In this document: positions 1 through 9,737 of the stretch, piece after piece
Layout of the letters: each line of letters opens with the position of its first letter
Position numbering within the stretch: the first letter of the stretch is position 1
Source of the DNA: Ignavibacteriota bacterium
GTDB lineage: Bacteria > Bacteroidota > Ignavibacteria > UBA10030
Reading direction: 5' to 3'
Length of the DNA stretch: 64,000 nt
NCBI GenBank assembly: GCA_003170475.1
Contig: PMZI01000014.1
Span: 89,546 to 153,545 of the forward strand
Notes under the pieces: model-generated
Told to the model about the DNA's origin: nothing
The model's input: the letters and a program-made list of their open reading frames with translations, nothing else
The model's database searches: none
Translations under genes and position numbers: made by a program

Positions 1-497
1 CGTCGAGCAATTTCCCGAGTGATCTCTATGTGAGGCATCTGGTCTTCTCCCACGGGGACAACCTGACCCTTGTAAAGAAGAATATCCGCAGCCTGAAGCA
101 CAGGGTATCCGAGATGGCCATACGCCATCGTTTCCATTTCCAGGTCCCGAACCTGCTCCTTCAGCGTCGGATTTCGCTCCAGCCTCGAGGTCGTGATGAG
201 CATCGAAAAAATCAGGTGAAGCTCCGCGTGCTCTTTGATCCTCGATTGACGAAACATAGGGCTTTTCTTCGGATCCAGTCCTGCAGACAGCCAATCGATG
301 AGCATGTCGATCGAGTTCTTATAGATCTCCGACGAATCGGGATTCGTCGTCAGCGCGTGATAATCCGCAATAAGATGATAGTTCTGATATTCACCCTGAA
401 GCGAAACCCAGTTTTCCAAAGCACCGACAAGATGCCCCAAATGCAGTTTTCCTGTAGGGCGCATGCCGCTCAGGATGATCTTCTTACTCTGGCTCAA
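1..497 (-). CDS. trpS: Tryptophanyl-tRNA synthetase, N-terminal part (runs off window start)
   Basis: Minus-strand translation reads (M)SQSKKIILSGMRPTGKLHLGHLVGALENWVSLQGEYQNYHLIADYHALTT..., the class I Trp-RS N-terminus with HIGH-like HLGH. Probable TTG start at 497 with upstream AAGGAG. Confidence 0.9.
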   Translation of the reverse strand, partial: MSQSKKIILSGMRPTGKLHLGHLVGALENWVSLQGEYQNYHLIADYHALTTNPDSSEIYKNSIDMLIDWLSAGLDPKKSPMFRQSRIKEHAELHLIFSMLITTSRLERNPTLKEQVRDLEMETMAYGHLGYPVLQAADILLYKGQVVPVGEDQMPHIEITREIAR

Positions 498-540
498 AAC
501 GCTTTACGAACTCCTTTCAAAGTGAATCGCATCCATCTCC

Positions 541-1044
541 TCAGTTCATGAACAGATAGGGCTTCCACCGATCGTCAACACTCCCAACGAAGTCACGGAT
601 GAACATCACATGGTTCGGGCGGATCGGTTTCCTCAACAGATTCATCATGGATTCACCGGGAAGGCGATCCCCCTTCTTGTTATTGCATCGAACACATGCC
701 GCTACAAGATTCTCCCACGCATCCTCGCCCCCTCGAGCACGTGGAATCACATGATCAACAGTCAGTGGAACATCCACGCGGCCGCAATATTGGCAGCGAT
801 GACCATCGCGCCGAAGGATGTTCTTCCTCGACAACACAATCTTTTTGAAGGGAATTCGGACGTAGATAGAGAGGCGAACGATGCTTGGAAACGGCACCGT
901 CATCGAAACGGAATGCAGGAACCTGCCGTCAGTGGCTTCGATCAACTCGGCTTTCCCCAAAAACAGAAGAATGACCGCTTTCTTGACGTTGCAGACGCTC
1001 AAGGGCTCGTAATTGTGATTCAAAACGAGCACTTTCCTGTTCAA
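541..1044 (-). CDS. HNH endonuclease family protein
   Basis: ORF 167 aa; CQYCGR...LTVDHVIPRARGGEDAWENLVAACVRCNNKKGDR is a typical HNH motif with zinc-binding cysteines. Confidence 0.9.
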   Translation of the reverse strand: MNRKVLVLNHNYEPLSVCNVKKAVILLFLGKAELIEATDGRFLHSVSMTVPFPSIVRLSIYVRIPFKKIVLSRKNILRRDGHRCQYCGRVDVPLTVDHVIPRARGGEDAWENLVAACVRCNNKKGDRLPGESMMNLLRKPIRPNHVMFIRDFVGSVDDRWKPYLFMN

Positions 1045-1163
1045 CTTTCCTGTTGGACTTATTGCAAGTTCTGCTGCGCTGAAGTCTCAAGCACCTCCTT
1101 ACGTCGGCAAATATGGGCCTTAGGTGAACAGTTGCTTGAAGGATGAACAATTACGCCTTGCAA

Positions 1164-1192
1164 AATATAGTATAATCAAGAGAGAGAGTCAA
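1164..1192 (-). promoter_or_regulatory. Sigma70-like promoter upstream of the HNH gene
   Basis: Minus strand TTGACT (1192-1187), 17-nt spacer, TATATT (1169-1164). Confidence 0.6.
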
Positions 1193-1347
1193 GGATGGAA
1201 ATGTTGTGTTGCTGCGAAAAGGTCAGATTCTACGCGGGTTTCAGCAACGTGTGAACAGGCTGTGGCGGTGGGTTTCCAAAAAGGCAAGTTTCTTGCTAGT
1301 CCATGAAGGAGAGCCTTCGGCGCCAAAAGGAAAACTCCCCATCTCAA

Positions 1348-2523
1348 CTACTCAGGTTTAGAATACCTCAAGCAAATCTCCTGAAGCGAATCTCCTCCAA
1401 ATTTCTCCAAAAACGCATTTGCCAAAACCGGCGCGATCGCCGCCTCCCCGATAACTGAGCATGCGGGCAGAGCACAAACGTCCGAACGCTCGTAGCGAGC
1501 GTCCACAAGCTTGCCCGATTTCAGATCGATGGATTTCAGAGGATGCGCAAGCGTGGCGATGGGCTTCATTGCCGCGTGAAGAACGATCATTTCTCCATTC
1601 GTCACACCACCTTCGAGTCCTCCTGCCCTATTCGTTGTTCGGCGAATCTTGCCGTCACGAACTTGGAATGCGTCATGAACCTCTGATCCATTTTGTTCCG
1701 CATTCGCAAATCCTGCCCCAATCTCGACCCCCTTGACTGCGTGAATGGACATCAAGGCTTGTGCCAGAAGACCGTCGAGCTTTCTGTCGAATTGAACATA
1801 ACTTCCCAAACCCACCGGTGCGCCAGTGACTATCACCTCAAAAATCCCTCCCAGCGTATCTCCTTGTTTCTTGGCGCGCTTGATCATCGCGATCGCTTTT
1901 CTCTCCGTCGCCGCGTCAAGGATTCGCACTTCCGACTTGTCGGCTTCCTCTGTGATTTTGTAGGCACCACACGATGCCTTTGTCCGCCGGGCAATCAGTC
2001 GATCAATCTGCCTGCGGTCTGAAACGCTCACCGATCCAATCGACAAGACATGACTGCCGACAAAAATCCCGACCTCCTCGAGGAGCTTTCGGGCAAATGT
2101 GCAGCACGCCACGCGCATTGCGGTTTCTCTTGCACTGCCTCGCTCGATGGTGTTGCGAATGTCGTCAAATCCGTACTTTATGGTACCCGCATAGTCGACA
2201 TGCCCCGGACGAGGAATTGAGATCTTCTCAATTCCTACACCTGTGCCCTCAATTGCCATTTTTTCGGACCAATTCTGCGAGTCCTTGTTCTTCACGAGAA
2301 GAGCTATGGGCGAGCCAAGCGTTTTTCCATGCCGAATCCCCGAGAGAATTGTCACGGTGTCCGACTCGATCTTCATTCTCCCGCCACGCCCATATCCTTG
2401 CTGTCGGCGTCGCAGCTGATGATCGATATATTCAGTGGAAATCGGGAGTCCCGCTGGAATTCCCTCTATGATTCCAACAAGCGCCTGACCATGAGATTCG
2501 CCGGCAGTGAGATATCTGATCAC
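1348..2523 (-). CDS. aroC: Chorismate synthase
   Basis: MIRYLTAGESHGQALVGIIEGIPAGLPI...RRQQGYGRGGRMKIE...RPGHVDYAGTIKYG; family hallmark motifs. Confidence 0.97.
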   Translation of the reverse strand: MIRYLTAGESHGQALVGIIEGIPAGLPISTEYIDHQLRRRQQGYGRGGRMKIESDTVTILSGIRHGKTLGSPIALLVKNKDSQNWSEKMAIEGTGVGIEKISIPRPGHVDYAGTIKYGFDDIRNTIERGSARETAMRVACCTFARKLLEEVGIFVGSHVLSIGSVSVSDRRQIDRLIARRTKASCGAYKITEEADKSEVRILDAATERKAIAMIKRAKKQGDTLGGIFEVIVTGAPVGLGSYVQFDRKLDGLLAQALMSIHAVKGVEIGAGFANAEQNGSEVHDAFQVRDGKIRRTTNRAGGLEGGVTNGEMIVLHAAMKPIATLAHPLKSIDLKSGKLVDARYERSDVCALPACSVIGEAAIAPVLANAFLEKFGGDSLQEICLRYSKPE

Positions 2524-2610
2524 AACATACTCCTTACTCTTTCCATGTGAGAGAACAGCATGAGCATAATTAAGTCATTTTTGAGAGGATTATCAAATCC
2601 TCCAAACGAA

Positions 2611-2655
2611 AAAGCGCAAGCACATCTCCGCCGAGGCAAAGAATGCTTGCGCTTT
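2611..2655 (-). terminator. Intrinsic terminator downstream of the HtrA-like protease gene
   Basis: Perfect 12-bp inverted repeat AAAGCGCAAGCA (2611-2622) / TGCTTGCGCTTT (2644-2655), followed on the minus strand by TTCGTTT. Confidence 0.7.
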
Positions 2656-2679
2656 CCGCTTCAATCCATTGTCAAGATT

Positions 2680-4242
2680 CTACTTCTCGGGAACCTCGAT
2701 CGCAACAAACTTCATCGATTTGTCGGCTCCCTTCACCCTCATCAGTAAAGCATCACCAGCTTTCTTTGCTTTGATCAGTTTCTCAAACTGTGTGATGGAT
2801 GTGACCGGCTGATCGCCCACACTGACAATAACATCGCTCGCCAGAATATTGCGTTTGTTTGCTTCGCTCAGCGGCTCAACGGCGGCGACGATAATTCCGT
2901 TCTCAACGCCGTAGTCCTTTTTCGTCTTCGCGTCAAGGTTCCTCACCGTCATGCCAAGATTGCCGAGCTCGAGCGTTGTTTTCGAATTGGTTGCCGAAGG
3001 CTCGTCGGTTTCATCTTTCTGTTCATTCGACGCGATGGCTTCTTCCGCCTCATCACGCGGCTTCAGCACAACCTTCTTTTCGATGCTCTTGCCACTTCGG
3101 AAGATCTTGAGTGTCACCGATTCTCCCGGATTCTTCGAGGCGATGATGGTCTGCAACATGTTGGAAGTGTTCACTTCCTTTCCATCGATCGTGAGAATGA
3201 TGTCTCCGTCTTTGACTCCGGCGGATTCACCTGCGCTCCCGTGCGTCACCTCTTGCACAAAGACGCCCATGGGTTTGCTCAGGCCATTCGCCTTCGCCAT
3301 AGTCGCATCCACGTTTTGAATCTTCACGCCCATGTACCCTCGGCGCACTTTCCCGAATCGAATGATATCAGTCGCAACCTTTTTCGCCATGTTGATGGGA
3401 ATTGCAAAACTGTATCCCTGGTATCTCGCGTTTGTGGTTGCAATAGCTGCGTTGATTCCGATGACATCGCCACGGATGTCCACCAATGCTCCTCCGCTGT
3501 TTCCGGGATTCACTGCCGCATCCGTCTGGATGAAATCTTCGATTCCCAAATTGCCGCCGCTCGCCGTCCCTTCTTGTATGATTCCAAGATTACGTCCCAG
3601 GGCGCTGACAATTCCCTGCGTCATGGTCGACGTCAACGCAAGCGGGTTTCCAAATGCAAAAACAACGTGACCCACCTCGACATCGTCGGAATTTCCCAAG
3701 CGAGGAATTGGAAGATCCTGTGCATCGACCTTGATAACTGCCAGATCTGTAAACTTGTCTGTCCCGATCAACTTTGCTTTCTTGAATACTCTATTGTCCC
3801 ACAGTGTGACCTCAATGCCATCGGAGGTTGCACCCTCGACGACGTGATTATTCGTCAGGATGTATCCATCGCTGGTGAGGATGACTCCCGATCCCGCACC
3901 AAGTTCAGGTTGCTGGCGCGGCATCTGCATATCCGGTCCGAAGAAATGGAAAAATGGAGCTTGGTTATTTCGATCGGCGTGTGGCTGTGATTTCACCACA
4001 ATGTACACGACCGTCGGGGTGACGTCCTTGGCAATGGCATGGTACGCATCATTCAATGCCTGCAAGGCAGGGTTTGGAGTTGACGACTTCGATTGTGCTC
4101 CCAGTTTCACATCCTGGCCTGCAAAGGAGAACTCGACCCCCTTGAAGGACGAAACGAGCGTCACACCAAACACAATTCCCAAGCCAATGAGTAGGACTGC
4201 AACAATGACAGACTTCGTCGACATGAACATTCTCCTCAACAC
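2680..4242 (-). CDS. Do/DegP/HtrA-family periplasmic serine protease with PDZ domains
   Basis: N-terminal TM; catalytic GSGVILTSDGYILTNNHVV and TDAAVNPGNSGGALVDIRGDVIGIN; two PDZ-like regions. Confidence 0.95.
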   Translation of the reverse strand: MLRRMFMSTKSVIVAVLLIGLGIVFGVTLVSSFKGVEFSFAGQDVKLGAQSKSSTPNPALQALNDAYHAIAKDVTPTVVYIVVKSQPHADRNNQAPFFHFFGPDMQMPRQQPELGAGSGVILTSDGYILTNNHVVEGATSDGIEVTLWDNRVFKKAKLIGTDKFTDLAVIKVDAQDLPIPRLGNSDDVEVGHVVFAFGNPLALTSTMTQGIVSALGRNLGIIQEGTASGGNLGIEDFIQTDAAVNPGNSGGALVDIRGDVIGINAAIATTNARYQGYSFAIPINMAKKVATDIIRFGKVRRGYMGVKIQNVDATMAKANGLSKPMGVFVQEVTHGSAGESAGVKDGDIILTIDGKEVNTSNMLQTIIASKNPGESVTLKIFRSGKSIEKKVVLKPRDEAEEAIASNEQKDETDEPSATNSKTTLELGNLGMTVRNLDAKTKKDYGVENGIIVAAVEPLSEANKRNILASDVIVSVGDQPVTSITQFEKLIKAKKAGDALLMRVKGADKSMKFVAIEVPEK

Positions 4243-4304
4243 GTGATGGTTCCTTTAATAGTTATTAATTTTGTTGTTTTGGGCGTACAAGATACACCCC
4301 TGCC

Positions 4305-5147
4305 CTACGCCGGTGGCCTTTTGAAGCGTTTAAGCATGTCAAAAGACTTTATAGGCTTAAGGTCTTCAAAGTGTTGACGCAGATATAAACGTAAAGTTCC
4401 ATCGATTTCGTTCCCCAGGACCGAACCCAAGTCAAGCGAGCCTATGGATTCCAGAGGGTCATGAAGCAATCTTTGAAGGCCTTTCAACGCTCCGATGGAA
4501 ACGCGAATGTTCCCTTCGTCGGAAGAAGTTCCCGAGCCTCCAGATCTGACCGTTTGTACTACCCCCTGCCTTGGGACAGTCTCTGGTTGCCAACATCGAT
4601 TGCACAGAACGGCGCCCTTGCCTGTCTGAAAAACCGCAGAATCTTCGGCGACCAGATCATCAAGCTTTCTGCCGCACCCTTTGCAGGCGTCGAGGGAAGG
4701 CATATACCCCAGCACGGATGCACACCTCAATTCGAATGCAAGAAAGAAATTCATGAAGTGCTTGTGAGCACATTCCAGCTCGTCCAACGACTTCACAAGA
4801 AGTGTGTACAATGCATCATTTCCTTCTTCGTCATGAGTCAACTGGTTGATCAACTCGATGATGGCGAGTCCTACAGCCATTCGCTCCAACTCGCTGTGAA
4901 TGTTCTTGTACGTCTTGAGAACATCAGACTGGGAGATAAGCTGCAGTTCCCGTTGATCTTTCTTGTAGAGAATGAGGGATACGGTAGAGAGAGGTTCCAA
5001 TGAGCCGCCGAACTTGCTTTTCATCTGGCGGGCACCTTTGGCAATCCCCTTCACTTTACCAAAGCGGCGGGAATAGAACGTGACAATCTTGCTGCTGTCA
5101 CGGTACTTCATCGATTTCAACACAACAGCGTCGGTCCTGGTGATCAT
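4305..5147 (-). CDS. recO: DNA repair protein RecO
   Basis: N-terminal OB-fold MITRTDAVVLKSMKYRDSSKIVTFYSRRFGKVKGIAKGAR and zinc-finger CKGCGRKL...CNRC. Confidence 0.93.
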   Translation of the reverse strand: MITRTDAVVLKSMKYRDSSKIVTFYSRRFGKVKGIAKGARQMKSKFGGSLEPLSTVSLILYKKDQRELQLISQSDVLKTYKNIHSELERMAVGLAIIELINQLTHDEEGNDALYTLLVKSLDELECAHKHFMNFFLAFELRCASVLGYMPSLDACKGCGRKLDDLVAEDSAVFQTGKGAVLCNRCWQPETVPRQGVVQTVRSGGSGTSSDEGNIRVSIGALKGLQRLLHDPLESIGSLDLGSVLGNEIDGTLRLYLRQHFEDLKPIKSFDMLKRFKRPPA

Positions 5148-5155
5148 CAGATCAT

Positions 5156-6235
5156 CTAGTGAAAAACAGCTCTCCGGACCATTGACGAAAGGTCCTTTTT
5201 CTTCAGGTCGTCCATCGCGGTCCTATACGGACTGCGCAGGACCCCCTTCTCTGTGATGATCGCCGTGATCAGTTCGTTCGGTGTAATATCAAATGCGGGC
5301 GAGTAGACATCGACGCCCTCGGGGGCAACCTGACGTCCTCCAAACGATGTCACTTCTGTTCCACTTCGTTGTTCGATCGGGATCTCATGACCTGTGAGCA
5401 TTTCGAAGTCGATCGTGCTCGTCGGAGCCGCGACATAGAACGGAACGTTATGATATTGTGCCAGCACCGCCAGACCGTACGTGCCGACCTTGTTCGCCAC
5501 ATCTCCATTCAAGGTTATTCGATCTGCACCAACGATGATGGCATTCACTTTCCCTTGTTGAAGCAGAAACGCCGCTGTGCTGTCGGTGATGAGTGTCGAA
5601 GGAATCTGCAATTTCTTGAGTTCCCAAGCCGTCAGGCGAGAACCCTGGAGGAGCGGGCGGGTTTCATCGATGTACACATGTTTCAATGTGTGCAGCTCCC
5701 ATGCAGCCTTCAAGATACCCTGAGCAGTTCCGTCCCCTCCGGTTGCCAGACTTCCGGTGTTGCAGTGAGTCAATACGCTCGCAGCGTTGGGCAGGATCGC
5801 CGCACCCAATTCACCAATCAACCGGCAGTTTTCCTCGTCTTGAGCATGGAGAGCTTTTGCTGCAGAGAGAATGTTTGCTTGAATCGTCTCCGCCGGTTGT
5901 CCGGCTGAATCGATGGCGACGTGACGCATCGCGTTGACAGCCCAAAAGAGATTCGTGGCCGTCGGTCGGGTAGAAGTGAAAAGGTTGGTCGTCCGCTCGA
6001 TGCACGCGGTAAGAGAACGAGCATCGACTGCCTTAAGTTTGTTGAAGGAGAGGGCGAATCCATACGCGGCTGCTATCCCCAGAAGAGGTGCGCCCCGGAT
6101 TGCCAGAGATTTGATTGCTTGGGCAAGGACATTCTCGTCATCCGTTTCGACGTAGACTTCTTCGAGCGGGAGTTTCGTTTGGTCAAGAAAAATGACAAAC
6201 CCGTCCTGCCACGCAATCGATCGCATCGGGATCAC
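5156..6235 (-). CDS. mtnA: S-methyl-5-thioribose-1-phosphate isomerase
   Basis: AIKSLAIRGAPLLGIAAAYG, THCNTGSLATGGDGTAQGIL, YIDETRPLLQGSRLTAWEL, VGADRITLNGDVANKVGTY; eIF2B-like MtnA motifs. Confidence 0.95.
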   Translation of the reverse strand: MIPMRSIAWQDGFVIFLDQTKLPLEEVYVETDDENVLAQAIKSLAIRGAPLLGIAAAYGFALSFNKLKAVDARSLTACIERTTNLFTSTRPTATNLFWAVNAMRHVAIDSAGQPAETIQANILSAAKALHAQDEENCRLIGELGAAILPNAASVLTHCNTGSLATGGDGTAQGILKAAWELHTLKHVYIDETRPLLQGSRLTAWELKKLQIPSTLITDSTAAFLLQQGKVNAIIVGADRITLNGDVANKVGTYGLAVLAQYHNVPFYVAAPTSTIDFEMLTGHEIPIEQRSGTEVTSFGGRQVAPEGVDVYSPAFDITPNELITAIITEKGVLRSPYRTAMDDLKKKDLSSMVRRAVFH

Positions 6236-7146
6236 CGTTCATCAAACCGCGATAGCTGCACAAAGGAGCGATACCGGTCCTGTATTTGAAGGTACGTAAG
6301 GTCTTTGAGTCCGTCGACGCTAAATTTTTCGACACAGAAGGAGGCAAGCGTGCTGCCGTAGACAACAGCACGTTTGAGATTTTCGGCCGACAAATCATCG
6401 GTTCGCGCCAACCAACCGACGAAGCCGCCGGCAAATGCGTCACCAGCACCTGTAGGATCATTGATGTTCTCGAGGGGATACGCCGGAGCAGAAAAGATCG
6501 TGTCTTCGGTGACCAAGGTCGCACCATGTTCCCCCTTCTTGATGATGACGATTTTTGGACCCAATTTCATGATGCGCTTCGCAGCTTTTACAAGGTTGGG
6601 TTCGTTGGTCAACAGACGCGCCTCCGATTCGTTGACCACAATGACGTCCATCGCCTTCATCGTCTCCGCAAGTTCTTTCGGCTTGCTCTCAATCCAGTAA
6701 TTCATCGTGTCTCCGACGACAAGTCTCGGCTTGGCAACGCGTTCAAGAACCTGCCGTTGAAGGATCGGATCGATATTTCCCAAACAGACATATGCACTGT
6801 TCTTGAAGCTTCCCGGGATGACCGGATTGAATTTCTCAAATACGTTCAGTTCTGTATAGAGAGAATCCCGCATGTTGAGGTCATAGTGATATCTCCCGCC
6901 CCATCGGAATGTTTTCCCCTCTTGAACGATCTGAAGACCGTCGAGATCGATGTTCCGCTCTTCAAGGAAGCGAATATGTTCCTTCGGAAAATCTCCCCCT
7001 ACCACGGCGACGAATCGCACGGGCGCGGTGAAGTAGCTGGCGGCGACAGAGATGTAGATCGCTGAACCACCGAGTGCCTCTTTTACACTGCCGAACGGCG
7101 TTTCAACCGAATCAAACGCCACAGAACCAACGACAAGCAGACCCAA
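6232..7146 (-). CDS. PfkB-family carbohydrate/nucleoside kinase
   Basis: C-terminal NDPTGAGDAFAGGFVGWLA signature and N-terminal GGSAIYISVAASYF. Overlaps the mtnA start by 4 nt. Confidence 0.9.
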   Translation of the reverse strand: MGLLVVGSVAFDSVETPFGSVKEALGGSAIYISVAASYFTAPVRFVAVVGGDFPKEHIRFLEERNIDLDGLQIVQEGKTFRWGGRYHYDLNMRDSLYTELNVFEKFNPVIPGSFKNSAYVCLGNIDPILQRQVLERVAKPRLVVGDTMNYWIESKPKELAETMKAMDVIVVNESEARLLTNEPNLVKAAKRIMKLGPKIVIIKKGEHGATLVTEDTIFSAPAYPLENINDPTGAGDAFAGGFVGWLARTDDLSAENLKRAVVYGSTLASFCVEKFSVDGLKDLTYLQIQDRYRSFVQLSRFDER

Positions 7147-7169
7147 TGAATTCTCCTTGGTGAAATGTG

Positions 7170-7637
7170 CTACACTTGGAGTGACAGGAGCCGTGCAGCT
7201 TCCTGCCCACCGACAATGTACTCATGAACCAATTCAACCGCATATCGTTGTCCCGGCCACACGAGTTGTTGTTTTGCCTCCTCAAACGAACACCAACAAT
7301 ATGCCTGATGTTCGTGCGACAACGTTACGACGGTTTCCTCCCCCACTTCCATAGCAAAAACCGGACATAGATGGACGGCGTCCGTTACGGGAACATAGAA
7401 AGAATTCACAAATGGAACCACCCAAAACCGTTTTGCCGTCATCCCGGTTTCTTCCCGGAATTCCCTCAACGCCGCATCGAGAGCACGCTCTCCATCGTGC
7501 ATCGATCCCGTGACCAATTGCCACATACCAGGATAGAGGTTGTCCTTTTCCGATCGCTTGAGAAGCAGGTACGCCGGCTTTCCTTGAGCAATCTTGAAAA
7601 CACACGCCTCAACGACTCGGCTTACGATGGCTGCCAC
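7170..7637 (-). CDS. NUDIX hydrolase
   Basis: GSMHDGERALDAALREFREETG is a Nudix box. GTG start at 7637 chosen because AGAGGAAG precedes it; the longer ORF to 7961 reads through the rluB repeat tail. Confidence 0.82.
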   Translation of the reverse strand: MAAIVSRVVEACVFKIAQGKPAYLLLKRSEKDNLYPGMWQLVTGSMHDGERALDAALREFREETGMTAKRFWVVPFVNSFYVPVTDAVHLCPVFAMEVGEETVVTLSHEHQAYCWCSFEEAKQQLVWPGQRYAVELVHEYIVGGQEAARLLSLQV

Positions 7638-8685
7638 CGGTTTTCTTCCTCTGGAATCGAGAGTGGGACTCTGGATACGCTCCTCTTGTTTCTCTCGGCC
7701 CGTCAGTACTCTTGCTGCCGCCAGATTTCTTCTTCTGAAATCGAGAGTGGGACTTTGGATGCGCTCCTCTTGTTTCTTTCGACCCGTCAGTACTCTTGCT
7801 GCCGCCGGATCTCTTCTTCTGAAATCGAGTGTGGAACTTTTGATGCCCAACTCTGGAATCTCTCGAACCAGGAGCACTCTTGCTGTCATCAGCTTTCTTC
7901 TTCTCGAATCGAACGTAGGGCTTTGCGTGCGGTGTCTTGGATTCCTTCGAGCCGAGAGCACTTTTCAGAGAGTTCAGTTCTTCAGGACTCAGTTCACGGC
8001 TCTCTCCTGCTACCAAGTCCCGCAGGAGAAGCGGACCGACCGCAGTCCTCCGAAGGCTTATCACCTCATATCCCAATTCCTCCAGCATCTTTCGGACTTG
8101 ACGGTTCCTGCCTTCAGTAATAGACATCTCGACTTCCAGCGGCTGCCTCACGGAAACTCGTGCTGGCTTGGTAACCACAAACTTCCCTTCTGTTCGAATT
8201 TCCATTCCCTCTGACAACGCCTGAAGGTCCTGGTCCCGGATCGGGCGATCAATGCCTACAACGTACGTCTTTGACAAACCAACATCCGGACTTGTTACGC
8301 GATTCGCTAGTTGATGATCATTGGTGAAAAACAGGAGGCCAGTAGTTTCCTTGTCCAACCTTCCGACCGGTTTGAGGCCTTTGCCCTCCTCGCCGAGGAC
8401 GTCAAACACCGTTCGGCCCCCGTGCTCGTCCGAGCTCGTTGTCACAACTCCACTGGGCTTATGAAGCACGACATAGCGGAACGCTTCACGCTTGAGCGTC
8501 TGGCTCTGAATCTCGATTCGGTCGTTATCGATGTCCACCCAGCGATGAGGATTCAACTCGACCTTGTTGTTTACGCGCACGTTTCCCTCTGCAATCAGCC
8601 GGTTTGCCTGAGAGCGAGACGCGAATCCCAACTTTGAGATTGCACGTGGAAGCGAGACCCTGCCGGGAGCGTGAGAGGTTTTCAT
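7609..8685 (-). CDS. RluB/RsuA-family pseudouridine synthase with repetitive basic C-terminal tail
   Basis: S4 domain RAISKLGFASRSQANRLIAEGNVRVN; catalytic PVGRLDKETTGLLFFTND; SITEGRNRQVRKMLEELGYEV. Confidence 0.94.
   Translation of the reverse strand: MKTSHAPGRVSLPRAISKLGFASRSQANRLIAEGNVRVNNKVELNPHRWVDIDNDRIEIQSQTLKREAFRYVVLHKPSGVVTTSSDEHGGRTVFDVLGEEGKGLKPVGRLDKETTGLLFFTNDHQLANRVTSPDVGLSKTYVVGIDRPIRDQDLQALSEGMEIRTEGKFVVTKPARVSVRQPLEVEMSITEGRNRQVRKMLEELGYEVISLRRTAVGPLLLRDLVAGESRELSPEELNSLKSALGSKESKTPHAKPYVRFEKKKADDSKSAPGSRDSRVGHQKFHTRFQKKRSGGSKSTDGSKETRGAHPKSHSRFQKKKSGGSKSTDGPRETRGAYPESHSRFQRKKTGGSHRKPSR
7612..7911 (-). repeat. 84-bp (28-aa) in-frame tandem repeat in the pseudouridine synthase tail, about 3.6 copies
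   Basis: RFEKKKADDSKSAPGSRDSRVGHQKFHT / RFQKKRSGGSKSTDGSKETRGAHPKSHS / RFQKKKSGGSKSTDGPRETRGAYPESHS / RFQRKKTGGSHRKPSR. Nucleotide copies nearly identical between units 2 and 3. Confidence 0.92.
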
Positions 8686-8795
8686 TTCATCCTTATCGCA
8701 CAGCGATGGTGATCAGCTCGAACACACACTTGTTTCTCGAGCCGGAAAAAGATAAAGCAAAATCGAGTGGAATCCAAGGAAGCGCTGTCGGACAA

Positions 8796-9731
8796 CTACG
8801 CGTTGAGGCCCGGTATTCCCGCTGTGGTTTTGGCGGCCTTCACGGCCCGCCGGATCGCTTCGGCGGTCAACTGAGAAGCAATCTCAGACACAAGATCAAG
8901 ATCGGCTTTCATATCGCCGCAGGCAAGAGCAAACGATACATCGCCGTCGTACGACGTGTGGACCGGCACAACGGCTCGCGCCATTCCATCGTGCATCCGC
9001 TGCGAGACCCGATGCAATTCCAGTTTCGACAATTTCGCATTCGTCGCCACAACGACGAGCGTCGTGTTGGATTGTTCCAACACCTTGCCCCGCGCAAGCG
9101 GACGATATGGTTCTGTTGCACCAAGAAACTGACCATCCGGACGACGAGCTCCGGCAAGGATGGTTCCATTTTCGGCAATGATGTCACCCACTGCGTTGAC
9201 GACAGCAAGTGCTCCGACGATGAGTCCTGACTGTTCAACAGAGACACTCCCCAACCCGCCTTTCATCCAGAATTCAGTCCCCTTCCACTTCCCCACGGTT
9301 GTTCCTGTTCCCGCTCCGATATTGCCTTCGTCGAACGGTCCTGAGAATGCAGTCTCACATGCCCGATATCCGCTCAGAGCATCCGGACGAACCGTACTGC
9401 TGCCCGCATTCAGATCGAAAACTACTGCTGTGGGTACGATCGGGACTCTGGCCCACGGTGTCGGATATCCTATATTGTGCTCCTCCAACCAACGCATGAC
9501 TCCGTCGGCAGCGGCGAGTCCGAACGCACTGCCGCCTGTGAGCAAGACAGCGTGGATTTCCTGAGCCGATTTCTCGGGGGCCAGAAGAGCAAGCTCCCTG
9601 CTGCCGGGGGAATTTCCCCTCACCTCACAGCTCGCCCGCGTGTTCGGCGGACAGAGGATGACCGTGCAGCCTGTCATCGCTTTCGTTTCCGTGAAGTGAC
9701 CAACCTTAAATCCTGGTACCGCCGTCAGCAT
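8796..9731 (-). CDS. P1-family peptidase (DmpA/BapA-like)
   Basis: AVPGFKVGHFTETKAMTGCTVILCP...LLTGGSAFGLAAADGVMRWLEE...GNIGAGTGTTVGKW; P1 family layout. Confidence 0.92.
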   Translation of the reverse strand: MLTAVPGFKVGHFTETKAMTGCTVILCPPNTRASCEVRGNSPGSRELALLAPEKSAQEIHAVLLTGGSAFGLAAADGVMRWLEEHNIGYPTPWARVPIVPTAVVFDLNAGSSTVRPDALSGYRACETAFSGPFDEGNIGAGTGTTVGKWKGTEFWMKGGLGSVSVEQSGLIVGALAVVNAVGDIIAENGTILAGARRPDGQFLGATEPYRPLARGKVLEQSNTTLVVVATNAKLSKLELHRVSQRMHDGMARAVVPVHTSYDGDVSFALACGDMKADLDLVSEIASQLTAEAIRRAVKAAKTTAGIPGLNA

Positions 9732-9737
9732 GCGGTC

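Noticed and set aside
30-551. 173-aa plus-strand ORF at window start
   Set aside because: Antisense of trpS, which is clearly encoded on the minus strand.
3241-3990. 249-aa plus-strand ORF opposite the HtrA-like protease gene
   Set aside because: Antisense shadow of a conserved gene, no domain or RBS evidence.
7638-7961. Long N-terminal extension of the NUDIX ORF
   Set aside because: It is an alternate-frame reading of the pseudouridine synthase repeat tail; GTG 7637 has an RBS and matches NUDIX domain length.
7371-8214. Two overlapping plus-strand ORFs over the repeat tail
   Set aside because: Open only because the 84-bp unit lacks stops in several frames; repetitive low-complexity protein without homology.
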